Assembly (NCBI GenBank): GCA_964557085.1
Contig: CAZKYS010000064.1
Location: 1 to 13,814, forward strand
DNA: 13,814 nucleotides
Direction: 5' to 3'
From: Pseudaquidulcibacter sp964557085
GTDB lineage: Bacteria > Pseudomonadota > Alphaproteobacteria > Caulobacterales > Aquidulcibacteraceae
In this document: positions 6,965-13,133 of the stretch, piece after piece
Numbering within the stretch: the stretch's first letter is position 1
Layout of the letters: each line of letters begins with the position of its first letter
Notes under the pieces: generated by a model
Databases searched by the model: none
Told to the model about the DNA's origin: nothing
What the model saw: only the letters and a program-made list of their open reading frames with translations
Program-made: the position numbers and the translations under genes

Positions 6965-6978
6965 AGTAAACGTTTGCG
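6965..6978. promoter_or_regulatory. LacI-family-type operator at the receptor start point
   Basis: AGTAAACGTTTGCG is a near-palindrome with the central AAACGTTT of the LacI/GalR operator class and strong likeness to the two perfect sites at 7084 and 8770. It lies six bases downstream of the -10 TATAAT (6989-6984), so a bound repressor would cover the predicted start of receptor transcription. Confidence 0.72.
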
Positions 6979-6983
6979 CATTT

Positions 6984-6989
6984 ATTATA
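6984..6989 (-). promoter_or_regulatory. -10 element of the TonB receptor promoter
   Basis: A perfect TATAAT on the minus strand, about 93 bases upstream of the receptor ATG. The -35 region (GGTGTA at 17 bases) is poor, which fits a promoter that depends on an activator or is tuned by the flanking operators. The predicted start is near 6977. The leader then contains a small hairpin TTTCGA-TAAT-TCGAAA (6929-6944) before the ribosome binding site. Confidence 0.5.
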
Positions 6990-7005
6990 ACAGAACCCAG
7001 CTTTG

Positions 7006-7026
7006 TTACACCTTACGTGTAAACAT
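7006..7026 (-). other. Mini reading frame with a strong ribosome binding site in the receptor leader
   Basis: The minus strand has GGAGGAGG (7042-7035), 8 bases, then ATG TTT ACA CGT AAG GTG TAA (MFTRKV). It could be translated only from a transcript starting upstream of the TATAAT promoter, for example from TTGACA (7112-7107) with the 7084-7097 operator in its spacer. It may be a leader peptide, a relic start site or a binding site for a CCUCC-type sRNA. Weakly supported. Confidence 0.25.
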
Positions 7027-7083
7027 CAACTGCGCCTCCTCCGATTAAAATATTTTTATAACTAAATTTTATATTCCTATTTG

Positions 7084-7097
7084 TGTAAACGTTTACA
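7084..7097. promoter_or_regulatory. Perfect LacI-family-type operator upstream of the receptor
   Basis: TGTAAACGTTTACA is a perfect 14-bp palindrome with the central CG typical of LacI/GalR operators. On the minus strand a consensus TTGACA (7112-7107) stands 9 bases upstream; a -10 at 17 bases would be TACACA (weak), placing the operator inside the promoter spacer. It is 119 bases from the second site at 6965, a distance that would allow looping. Confidence 0.82.
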
Positions 7098-7186
7098 GAA
7101 AGCTTGTCAATAAAATTATAAGCCAGTTAATTTTGATGCATACAATGGTGTAGTATATTGATTTTTAATATCTTTTTAAGTTGGAA

Positions 7187-8698
7187 TTAATTTAAAATGT
7201 CGCTTTTGCAATAATTTTTTATAAAATCTGCGTGAGGAATGAAAGATTTTGCATTCTCAAGAATGACATATTCAATATTTTTTAAATATGAAACTAAATC
7301 ATCATCTGGGATAAGATTTGTCATAGGGTCTGGATTGATTTCTAATCCTTGCCCTAACAGAACTTGAACCCAGCTTTCTTCCTTGAATAACTCATTATCA
7401 GTTTGAAAGAAGCGCCCAGAAGATTTAAAAAGATTAAGCCTTTGTGATAAACTATCTGGAATTTCCATGTTCTTACAATATTTCCAAAATTCAGTATCGC
7501 TTCTGTTTGTAACTTTATAATGGGCAATAATAAAATCACGGATAAATTCATATTCAATTTCGGTTTGGCGATTATATTCGTCAATATCAGTTTGTGAAAA
7601 TCTGTTTGAAGGGAAGAGCGATATTAGACGTAAGATCGCAGTTTGTATTAGGTGAATAGAAGTTGATTCTAAAGGTTCCAAAAAGCCACTAGAAAGCCCT
7701 ATTGCAACGCAATTTTTTTTGAAAACTTCTTTTCTTTTTCCTGGTGTGAATTTTACTAATTTAGGTTCGTTTAAAATTTCCCCGTCAAGATTATTCAATA
7801 ATCTATCCAGTGCTTTTTCATTGCTAATATAATTGCTTGAAAATACGTGACCATTACCAATACGGTGTTGTAATGGTATACGCCACTGCCATCCGCTTTC
7901 AAGCGCTGTGGAGCGTGTATATGGCGTCAATTCATTTGCATTCGTACAACCAATTGCATATGCGCTGTCGCATAATAAATATTTTGAATATGAATCAAAT
8001 TCAGATCCTAATGTTTGTGAAATTAAAAGACCGCGCGCGCCAGAACAGTCGACAAATAAGTCGCCCCAAATTTTGTTTCCATTTTCCAAATCCAAAGATT
8101 CAATAAAGCCGTTTTCAGTATTAACATTAACTTTGATTATTTTGCCTTCTGTTCGCCTTACTCCGTAACTTTCGGCAATTTTGCGCAGATATTGGCCAAA
8201 TAGAGCTGCATCAAATTGGTAGGCATAATCAAAATCTGCCATTGGCGAGTTTAAATCTTGACCATTTGGCATTGCAAACTTATTCATACGCGCCGCGACA
8301 ACGCCCAAAGAATAATTATCTAATTCTTTTAATTTGGCTTTTTCTTTTAATTTAGACCAAAACTGATAAGTGCGCATCCACAAAAGGTCGGTCCCAACTT
8401 TTCCAAACCCATGAATATAGGTTGTATTCTTATCGCACCAGTCAACAAATTCTATACCAAGTTTGAAAGTGCCTTGTGTTGCTTTCATCATTTCTACTTC
8501 GTTTAAACCAAGTAATTGATTATATATTTTTATCGCAGGTATAGTTGCTTCGCCAACGCCAATTATTCCAATTTCATCGCTTTCAACAAGCTCAATTTGG
8601 ATTTTTCCCATCAGTAATTTGCCCAATAATGCCGCAGTCATCCAGCCGGCAGTTCCACCGCCAACAATCACCATTTTTTTTATCAATTGATTTTGCAT
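7187..8698 (-). CDS. Flavin-dependent tryptophan-halogenase-like protein (first copy)
   Basis: A 503-residue member of the Trp_halogenase (PrnA/RebH-like) flavoenzymes, which use FADH2, oxygen and halide to form hypohalous acid and halogenate an electron-rich aromatic. Residues 10-19 hold the FAD GxGxxG motif (IVGGGTAGWM). K79 in GTFKLGIEF aligns with the catalytic lysine 79 of PrnA. W270-Q-W272-R-I-P is the WxWxIP halogenase signature, which discriminates against monooxygenases. E344-S345 (FLEPLESTSIHL) match PrnA E346-S347. So all key residues are present. The ATG at 8698 has AAGGG about nine bases upstream. It is divergent from its paralogue at 8841 across a shared operator and reads toward the TonB receptor, with no clear terminator between, so some readthrough is likely. 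No flavin reductase is nearby. In related bacteria such genes occur beside TonB receptors; the natural substrate is unknown and may not be free tryptophan. Confidence 0.9.
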   Translation of the reverse strand: MQNQLIKKMVIVGGGTAGWMTAALLGKLLMGKIQIELVESDEIGIIGVGEATIPAIKIYNQLLGLNEVEMMKATQGTFKLGIEFVDWCDKNTTYIHGFGKVGTDLLWMRTYQFWSKLKEKAKLKELDNYSLGVVAARMNKFAMPNGQDLNSPMADFDYAYQFDAALFGQYLRKIAESYGVRRTEGKIIKVNVNTENGFIESLDLENGNKIWGDLFVDCSGARGLLISQTLGSEFDSYSKYLLCDSAYAIGCTNANELTPYTRSTALESGWQWRIPLQHRIGNGHVFSSNYISNEKALDRLLNNLDGEILNEPKLVKFTPGKRKEVFKKNCVAIGLSSGFLEPLESTSIHLIQTAILRLISLFPSNRFSQTDIDEYNRQTEIEYEFIRDFIIAHYKVTNRSDTEFWKYCKNMEIPDSLSQRLNLFKSSGRFFQTDNELFKEESWVQVLLGQGLEINPDPMTNLIPDDDLVSYLKNIEYVILENAKSFIPHADFIKNYCKSDILN

Positions 8699-8768
8699 TT
8701 TTCGCGCCCTTAAAAATATTCAAAATGCCGCAGTTTTTTTGTCTTTACCAAATTAGATTTTGAAAATA

Positions 8769-8784
8769 ATGTAAACGTTTACAT
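8769..8784. promoter_or_regulatory. Perfect LacI-family-type operator between the divergent halogenase genes
   Basis: ATGTAAACGTTTACAT is a perfect 16-bp palindrome containing the same 14-mer found at 7084. On the plus strand a perfect TATAAT (8790-8795) follows it, so the operator falls in the spacer of the plus promoter. On the minus strand TTGTCT and CAATAT, 17 bases apart (about 8811-8783), put the operator at the start of the leftward transcript. One bound regulator could thus control both halogenase genes. Confidence 0.82.
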
Positions 8785-8789
8785 ATTGA

Positions 8790-8795
8790 TATAAT
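8790..8795 (+). promoter_or_regulatory. -10 element of the second halogenase gene
   Basis: A perfect TATAAT on the plus strand, 45 bases upstream of the ATG at 8841; the -35 position is poor (TAATGT), as for the receptor promoter. The LacI-type palindrome lies directly upstream. Confidence 0.4.
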
Positions 8796-8840
8796 TAATA
8801 TCCCAAGACAATATAATTGCAATGGGGCAAGAGGTGGAAA

Positions 8841-10349
8841 ATGGGGCAATTTATCAAAGAATACGTTGTTGTTGGTGGTGGTTCTGCGGGTTGGATTGCA
8901 GCTTCATGTCTTGCGCGTATTTTATTAAAGACACCAAAAGGTGGCTATAAAATTACCTTAATAGAATCCAGTGATATACCAATAGTTGGTGTAGGTGAGG
9001 CAACAATCCCCTCTGTTCAAGACTTATTGCGCTTTTTAAATATAGATGAGGCGGATTTTATCAAAGAGACGAACGCCACATATAAATTAGCAATTCGTTT
9101 TAAGGATTGGTCACATATTGGCGGTGACTATTGGCACCCCTTTGGCGATTTTGGGCCATTAGTTGAAAATTCAGCTCTATATCTTCATTGGCTTCAACAA
9201 AGACATCAAAAAAGCGATATTCCGTCATTATATGATATATCAATATGTGCGGTCGCTGCTCAAAACAATAAATTCGCTTTACCTGATAAAAATGGTCAAT
9301 CGGTACGTAATTGGCTGAATTATGCTTATCATTTTGATGCAGGCCTATTCGCTGAATATTTGAAGGGCTATGGTAAGGCAAAGGGCGTAAACCACATTAT
9401 TGGAACTATTGATAATGTTGAACAGGATGAATGTGGCCAAATCAAAACTTTAAATTTGAAAGATGGGCGTAAAGTTAGTGGTGATTTTTTCTTCGATTGT
9501 ACTGGATTTTCCGCTCTATTAATTGATAAAATCCTTGGTTCAAATTACGAAGATTGGACAGATTTTTTACCTGTTGATACTGCGCTTGCTGTACCAAGCG
9601 AAACAATTTCTCCGCTTAATCCATATACTTTATCAACTGCGCGCGAAGCTGGTTGGACTTGGAGAATTCCTTTGCAATCAAGAATTGGTAATGGCTATGT
9701 CTATTCTTCGCGTCATACGGATGAAGAAAGCGCAAGAAATGTTTTGATAAATGCGTTGGATTCAAAACCACTTGCAGATATTCGCAAAATAAATTTTCGC
9801 GCAGGAAGACGAAAAGAAACATGGGTAAAAAATTGCGTTGCCTTAGGGCTTGCATCTGGCTTTTTGGAACCTTTGGAATCAACGGCTATTCACCTTGTTA
9901 TTGCAAGCATTTTTAAGTTTTTTGAACATTTGCCGCAAACCAATGATTATGAATATTTGCGCCAACATTATAATCAAAAATTCATTACAGATATCGAAGA
10001 AATAAGGGATTTTATAATTCTACACTATTATGTTTCTAAGCGTAATGATAGCGAGTTTTGGAATTATGTGACCAATATGCAAGTTCCAGATAGTTTGAAA
10101 AACAAAATTGAAATTTTCAAACAGCAAGGCAAAGTTTTCACAAGTCAAACAGACTTGTTTAGGGCAGGGTCATGGGTATCTGTAATGGTTGGTATGGGGC
10201 TTACGCAAGAATACCAATTGCCAGTACTGGAAACAATTCCCAATGATTTTTCAACACGAATCATCAATGACGTTGCAAGCGCAATTGCAAAGGACATTAA
10301 AAACGCCCAAAGCCACGATGATTTTTTGTCTAAATTATTGAAACGATAA
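8841..10349 (+). CDS. Flavin-dependent tryptophan-halogenase-like protein (second copy)
   Basis: A 502-residue paralogue of the divergent gene at 7187-8698, in the PrnA/RebH-like FAD halogenase family. The FAD motif is VVVGGGSAGW (residues 9-18). K82 in TYKLAIRF corresponds to PrnA K79. W272-T-W274-R-I-P is the halogenase WxWxIP signature. E346-S347 in FLEPLESTAIHL match PrnA E346-S347. A shared C-terminal pattern follows (IRDFIILHYYVSKRNDSEFW). The frame is open from a TTG at 8817, but the ATG at 8841 with GAGGTGG just upstream is preferred. It is clearly diverged from the first copy in the substrate-side loops (for example the residues after FKDW: SHIGGDYWHPFG here, CDKNTTYIHGFG there), so the pair probably act on different substrates or positions, or as a pair. 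The stop lies only 8 bases from the stop of the convergent ptsN, with no terminator between. Confidence 0.9.
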   Translation: MGQFIKEYVVVGGGSAGWIAASCLARILLKTPKGGYKITLIESSDIPIVGVGEATIPSVQDLLRFLNIDEADFIKETNATYKLAIRFKDWSHIGGDYWHPFGDFGPLVENSALYLHWLQQRHQKSDIPSLYDISICAVAAQNNKFALPDKNGQSVRNWLNYAYHFDAGLFAEYLKGYGKAKGVNHIIGTIDNVEQDECGQIKTLNLKDGRKVSGDFFFDCTGFSALLIDKILGSNYEDWTDFLPVDTALAVPSETISPLNPYTLSTAREAGWTWRIPLQSRIGNGYVYSSRHTDEESARNVLINALDSKPLADIRKINFRAGRRKETWVKNCVALGLASGFLEPLESTAIHLVIASIFKFFEHLPQTNDYEYLRQHYNQKFITDIEEIRDFIILHYYVSKRNDSEFWNYVTNMQVPDSLKNKIEIFKQQGKVFTSQTDLFRAGSWVSVMVGMGLTQEYQLPVLETIPNDFSTRIINDVASAIAKDIKNAQSHDDFLSKLLKR

Positions 10350-10357
10350 AAACTAAA

Positions 10358-10825
10358 TTACGCTACTTGGCTGGTTTCTACGTCCAATAATAATGCGTGT
10401 AATGCAGATTGGGAGCGGGCGGCGCGTAAAGCGGATCGTACGTTGCTTTGGCGCAAAAGGCGGGTGATTTTTGCAAGGGCTTTAAGGTGGTTTGCCCCTG
10501 ATTCTTCAGGCGATAAAAGCATGAATACAAGGTCGGCAGGTTTGCCATCTGGGCTTTCAAAATCAACAGGGGTTTTTAAAAGCGCAAAAACGCCGTGCGT
10601 GCGCTCAATGCCGCTTATGCGCGCATGTGGAACAGCCACACCCTCGCCAACGCCAGTTCCGCCCAAGGCTTCACGTGTCATCACGGCTTCTAGCGTTAAT
10701 CCTGCATCAACACCAAAAGCATTGCTCGCCGCCTCAGTCATTTGACGCATTATGTCGCGTCTATCTTCACCGCTTGCTTGGAAAATGATTGCTTCGGGTT
10801 TTAATAAATCGCCTAAATTAGGCAT
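10358..10825 (-). CDS. ptsN: PTS IIA-like nitrogen-regulatory protein EIIA-Ntr
   Basis: The last phosphoacceptor of the nitrogen phosphotransferase system (PtsP, NPr, PtsN), a regulatory relay in the cytoplasm that reports nitrogen and energy state and controls targets such as potassium transport and the stringent response. The protein has 155 residues, the usual length, and one PTS_EIIA type-2 domain. The phosphorylated histidine is H67 in GEGVAVPHARI; later motifs VFMLLSPEESGANHLKALAKI and a C-terminal helix fit the family. The start is the ATG at 10825 (MPNLGDLLKPEAI); its ribosome binding site is weak. It follows hpf on the same strand with a 139-bp gap that contains a hairpin, so it may have its own promoter. 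The rpoN-hpf-ptsN order is widely conserved in proteobacteria. Confidence 0.95.
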   Translation of the reverse strand: MPNLGDLLKPEAIIFQASGEDRRDIMRQMTEAASNAFGVDAGLTLEAVMTREALGGTGVGEGVAVPHARISGIERTHGVFALLKTPVDFESPDGKPADLVFMLLSPEESGANHLKALAKITRLLRQSNVRSALRAARSQSALHALLLDVETSQVA

Positions 10826-10863
10826 AATATTTCGCTTTCAAAAACTTAACCATACTAGGTTTT

Positions 10864-10875
10864 AAACGGCCGTTT
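10864..10875. repeat. 12-bp perfect palindrome upstream of ptsN
   Basis: AAACGGCCGTTT lies about 40 bases upstream of the ptsN ATG. It may be an operator or promoter-associated site; no known regulator is recognised. Confidence 0.3.
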
Positions 10876-10905
10876 TTATTGGCCAAATTCGAAATAATGA
10901 AGCGT

Positions 10906-10929
10906 ACGCCGCTTGCATTAAAGCGGCGT
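10906..10929 (-). terminator. Hairpin between hpf and ptsN, possible terminator of hpf
   Basis: ACGCCGCTT (10906-10914) and AAGCGGCGT (10921-10929) form a perfect 9-bp GC-rich stem with a 6-base loop (GCATTA). The minus-strand tail (ACGCTTCATTATTTC) is only moderately T-rich, so it may attenuate rather than stop transcription into ptsN. Confidence 0.5.
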
Positions 10930-10964
10930 CGCATTAACCGAAAGTATAATATTTTGCAAGCAAT

Positions 10965-11306
10965 CTATTCAGCAACGTCCAATTGCTTGATACCTGTGTG
11001 ATGGTGATCTTTAAGTTTTCTTTTATTGCGTCTTACCCTTTTTTCAATTTTATCAAGTGCTTGGGCAAATGCTTTATGCGGGTCGTCGGCTTCTGCTTTT
11101 GATTCCATTTTAACTTTTGAATCAAGATGAAGCAGAACTTCGACAACAAAAAGGTGACGTTCTTTACTTAAAGTGACGATTGCTTCGCCATCGCGCGAGC
11201 TTGCGTATCGTGCAATACCATTGGTTAAATCACCCTCTATCTTCTCTCGAAGTGCTTCGCCAACGTCAACATTTCTGCCAGTAACACGAATTCGCAATTG
11301 GGTCAT
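10965..11306 (-). CDS. hpf: Ribosome hibernation promoting factor, short form
   Basis: Binds the decoding region of the 30S subunit in stationary phase and holds ribosomes inactive. The protein has 113 residues with the HPF/YfiA fold: LRIRVTGRNVDVGEALREKI at the start, central ATVTLSKERH-like strand (IVTLSKERHLFVVEVLLHL), then DDPHKAFAQALDKIEKRVRRNKRKLKDHHH. The frame is open to 11537, overlapping rpoN, but the ATG at 11306 is chosen because a perfect AAGGAGGT lies at 11318-11311 and the family begins there. A promoter is plausible: TTGCGA (11386-11381), 16 bases, TACATT (11364-11359). Many alphaproteobacteria have a long form of about 190 residues with a C-terminal dimerisation domain; here the protein ends just after the basic helix (stop at 10965), and no such domain is visible downstream. 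Confidence 0.93.
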   Translation of the reverse strand: MTQLRIRVTGRNVDVGEALREKIEGDLTNGIARYASSRDGEAIVTLSKERHLFVVEVLLHLDSKVKMESKAEADDPHKAFAQALDKIEKRVRRNKRKLKDHHHTGIKQLDVAE

Positions 11307-11310
11307 ATAA

Positions 11311-11318
11311 ACCTCCTT
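11311..11318 (-). promoter_or_regulatory. Perfect Shine-Dalgarno of hpf
   Basis: AAGGAGGT on the minus strand, four bases upstream of the ATG at 11306, fixes the hpf start and predicts high translation. Confidence 0.8.
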
Positions 11319-11358
11319 ATAGTATGAGGCGATGCACGGTTTAATGCACCGCACATTT

Positions 11359-11386
11359 AATGTAGCAATCATTCTTAAACTCGCAA
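11359..11386 (-). promoter_or_regulatory. Predicted promoter of hpf
   Basis: TTGCGA (11386-11381) and TACATT (11364-11359) with a 16-base spacer on the minus strand, in the 142-bp gap after rpoN. It would let hpf respond apart from rpoN, for instance in stationary phase. Confidence 0.35.
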
Positions 11387-11448
11387 GGGATAATTTTCTT
11401 AAATCTGTCACAAAAAGCAAAAATAAGGTTAAATATTTATAACTTGCA

Positions 11449-12930
11449 TTATCCAATTTTTGCGCGGCGGCGTTGCACCGAAGATGGAATGCGCATTGCT
11501 TCGCGGTATTTGGCAACCGTACGGCGGGCAATATCAATTCCAGTTTCTTTTAGAATATCAACAATTGCATCATCAGATAAAGGCGCAATTGGTTTTTCAT
11601 CATCAATAAGGGTTTTAATTTGATGCCTTACCGCCTCAGATGAATGTGATTCATAGCCATAAGATGAATTAATAGCTGTTGAGAAGAAATATTTAAGTTC
11701 AAAAGTGCCGCGCGGTGTTGCAATATATTTATTAGAAGTAACACGGCTTACAGTTGATTCATGCATTTCAATTATTTGCGCAACATCTTTTAAAACCAAT
11801 GGGCGCAAATGTGACACGCCATAGGTTAAAAACCCATCTTGGCGGCGGACTATTTCTTTGGCAACTTTAAGAATTGTGCGTGCACGTTGATCCAAAGATT
11901 TTACAAGCCAAGAAGCATCATTTTGGCATTCTGTAATATAAGATTTTTCATCTTCTGTGCGTGCATTGCGCGAGACAGTTTCACAATATGCATTATTCAC
12001 CAAGATTTTCGGCAAAGTATCGGTATTTAGTTCAACTACCCACATGCCATTTGGGGCTTCACGAACATAAACATCGGGAACAATCGCCGATGTAACGCTG
12101 CTTCCAAATGCGGCCCCTGGTTTTGGGGTAAGGGCGCGAATTTCGCTTATCATTTGCGCCATGTCTTCGCCATCGACTTCGCAAATATTGCATAATTGGC
12201 GCAGATCACGTTTTGCCAAAAGATCAAGATTTTCAACAAGCTTTTGCATTGCTGGATCAAATCTATCTTTTTCTTTTAATTGTGCCGAAAGACATTCTTC
12301 AACATTGCGGGCACAAATCCCCACTGGGTCAAAACCTTGAAGAGTTTGAACAATTTCTTCGATTTTTTCGTTTGAAACCCCAAGATTGGTGGCTGCTTCT
12401 TCGCAATCGGCGCGCAAATAGCCGCCATCATCAACAAAATCGATTAAATATGCGGCGATTAATTTGTCTTGTGGATTATCAAAGGCAAGGGCGGCTTGCG
12501 CTTCTAAATGGTCATGCAGGCTTATTTCACATGATAATGTGTTTTCAATGCCTTCTAAATCATCATAATGACGTCCGTCACCTGATTTTGACCAGTCAAT
12601 GTTTGAACCAATTGCTTCAACGGCTGGCATATCGGCATCTGAATATAGGTCTTCATATGATGCATCGATTGAACCTTCGGCATTTGGGTCGCCACTATCT
12701 TCGGAAATTGAAAGTTCACTTACGCTTGTATCATTATTATCCGCGCTTATTTCATCGCTTGAATTTTCATCCTCTACGCGTTCAAGCATAGGGTTTCTTT
12801 CAAGCTCCTGCTCGATATATTCGGAAAGTTCAACGCTAGAGAATTGCAGAATCTTAATCGCTTGCTGCAATTGCGGTGTCATCACAAGTGATTGACCCTG
12901 CCTTATCTCCATTCTTGGGGCTATTGCCAT
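11449..12930 (-). CDS. rpoN: RNA polymerase sigma-54 factor
   Basis: The alternative sigma factor that directs RNA polymerase to -24/-12 promoters and needs an AAA+ enhancer-binding activator, often for nitrogen, flagellar or envelope genes. It has 493 residues. Region I is at the N-terminus (MEIRQGQSLVMTPQLQQAIK, then LQFSSVELSEYIEQELERNP) and is glutamine-rich, as needed for activator response. An acidic region II follows (about 50-105, rich in D, E and S), then the core-binding domain. The DNA-binding part includes the helix-turn-helix around LKDVAQIIEMHESTVSRVTS. The RpoN box ARRTVAKYRE lies at about 468-477, followed by IPSSVQRRR. So the protein is complete. It lies downstream of lptB with a 203-bp gap, so it is probably not in a tight operon; a minus-strand TATAAT at 13048-13043 suggests its own promoter with a leader of about 110 bases. 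Confidence 0.97.
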   Translation of the reverse strand: MAIAPRMEIRQGQSLVMTPQLQQAIKILQFSSVELSEYIEQELERNPMLERVEDENSSDEISADNNDTSVSELSISEDSGDPNAEGSIDASYEDLYSDADMPAVEAIGSNIDWSKSGDGRHYDDLEGIENTLSCEISLHDHLEAQAALAFDNPQDKLIAAYLIDFVDDGGYLRADCEEAATNLGVSNEKIEEIVQTLQGFDPVGICARNVEECLSAQLKEKDRFDPAMQKLVENLDLLAKRDLRQLCNICEVDGEDMAQMISEIRALTPKPGAAFGSSVTSAIVPDVYVREAPNGMWVVELNTDTLPKILVNNAYCETVSRNARTEDEKSYITECQNDASWLVKSLDQRARTILKVAKEIVRRQDGFLTYGVSHLRPLVLKDVAQIIEMHESTVSRVTSNKYIATPRGTFELKYFFSTAINSSYGYESHSSEAVRHQIKTLIDDEKPIAPLSDDAIVDILKETGIDIARRTVAKYREAMRIPSSVQRRRAKIG

Positions 12931-13042
12931 TTAGAACTTTACCTTTTCAGCTTAGATAAACGCTTTATCCAATTATCGTGGCCTGATAATTGCATAGAAC
13001 TTTTAACAAATTACTTTTATCTGTGCTAAAAGTGGTAAATAA

Positions 13043-13071
13043 ATTATAACTAACGCTATTAAGCGCTTGAA
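13043..13071 (-). promoter_or_regulatory. Predicted promoter of rpoN
   Basis: On the minus strand a perfect TATAAT (13048-13043) stands 17 bases from TTCAAG (13071-13066). The -35 is a partial match. It lies in the lptB-rpoN gap, about 113 bases upstream of the rpoN ATG. Confidence 0.4.
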
Positions 13072-13133
13072 AAAATGTCAGTTTTTACTTGTTGTTAAGT
13101 TTTGGCGGTGTTTTTGCGCGAAAATTTTAAGGC

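Noticed and set aside
11307..11537. An N-terminal extension of hpf overlapping the end of rpoN
   Set aside because: The extension has no Shine-Dalgarno and no family similarity; a perfect AAGGAGGT sits just before the ATG at 11306.
12213..12791. A 192-codon plus-strand frame inside rpoN
   Set aside because: It is antisense to a complete sigma-54 gene, has composition typical of a shadow frame (rich in L, H, Q, R) and no domain.
13101..13117. A sigma-54 promoter-like TTGGC-N7-TTGC (GG, ten bases, GC) on the plus strand next to rpoN
   Set aside because: It would drive transcription rightward, antisense to lptB, and no plus-strand gene follows. One such match in 14 kb of T-rich sequence is plausible by chance.
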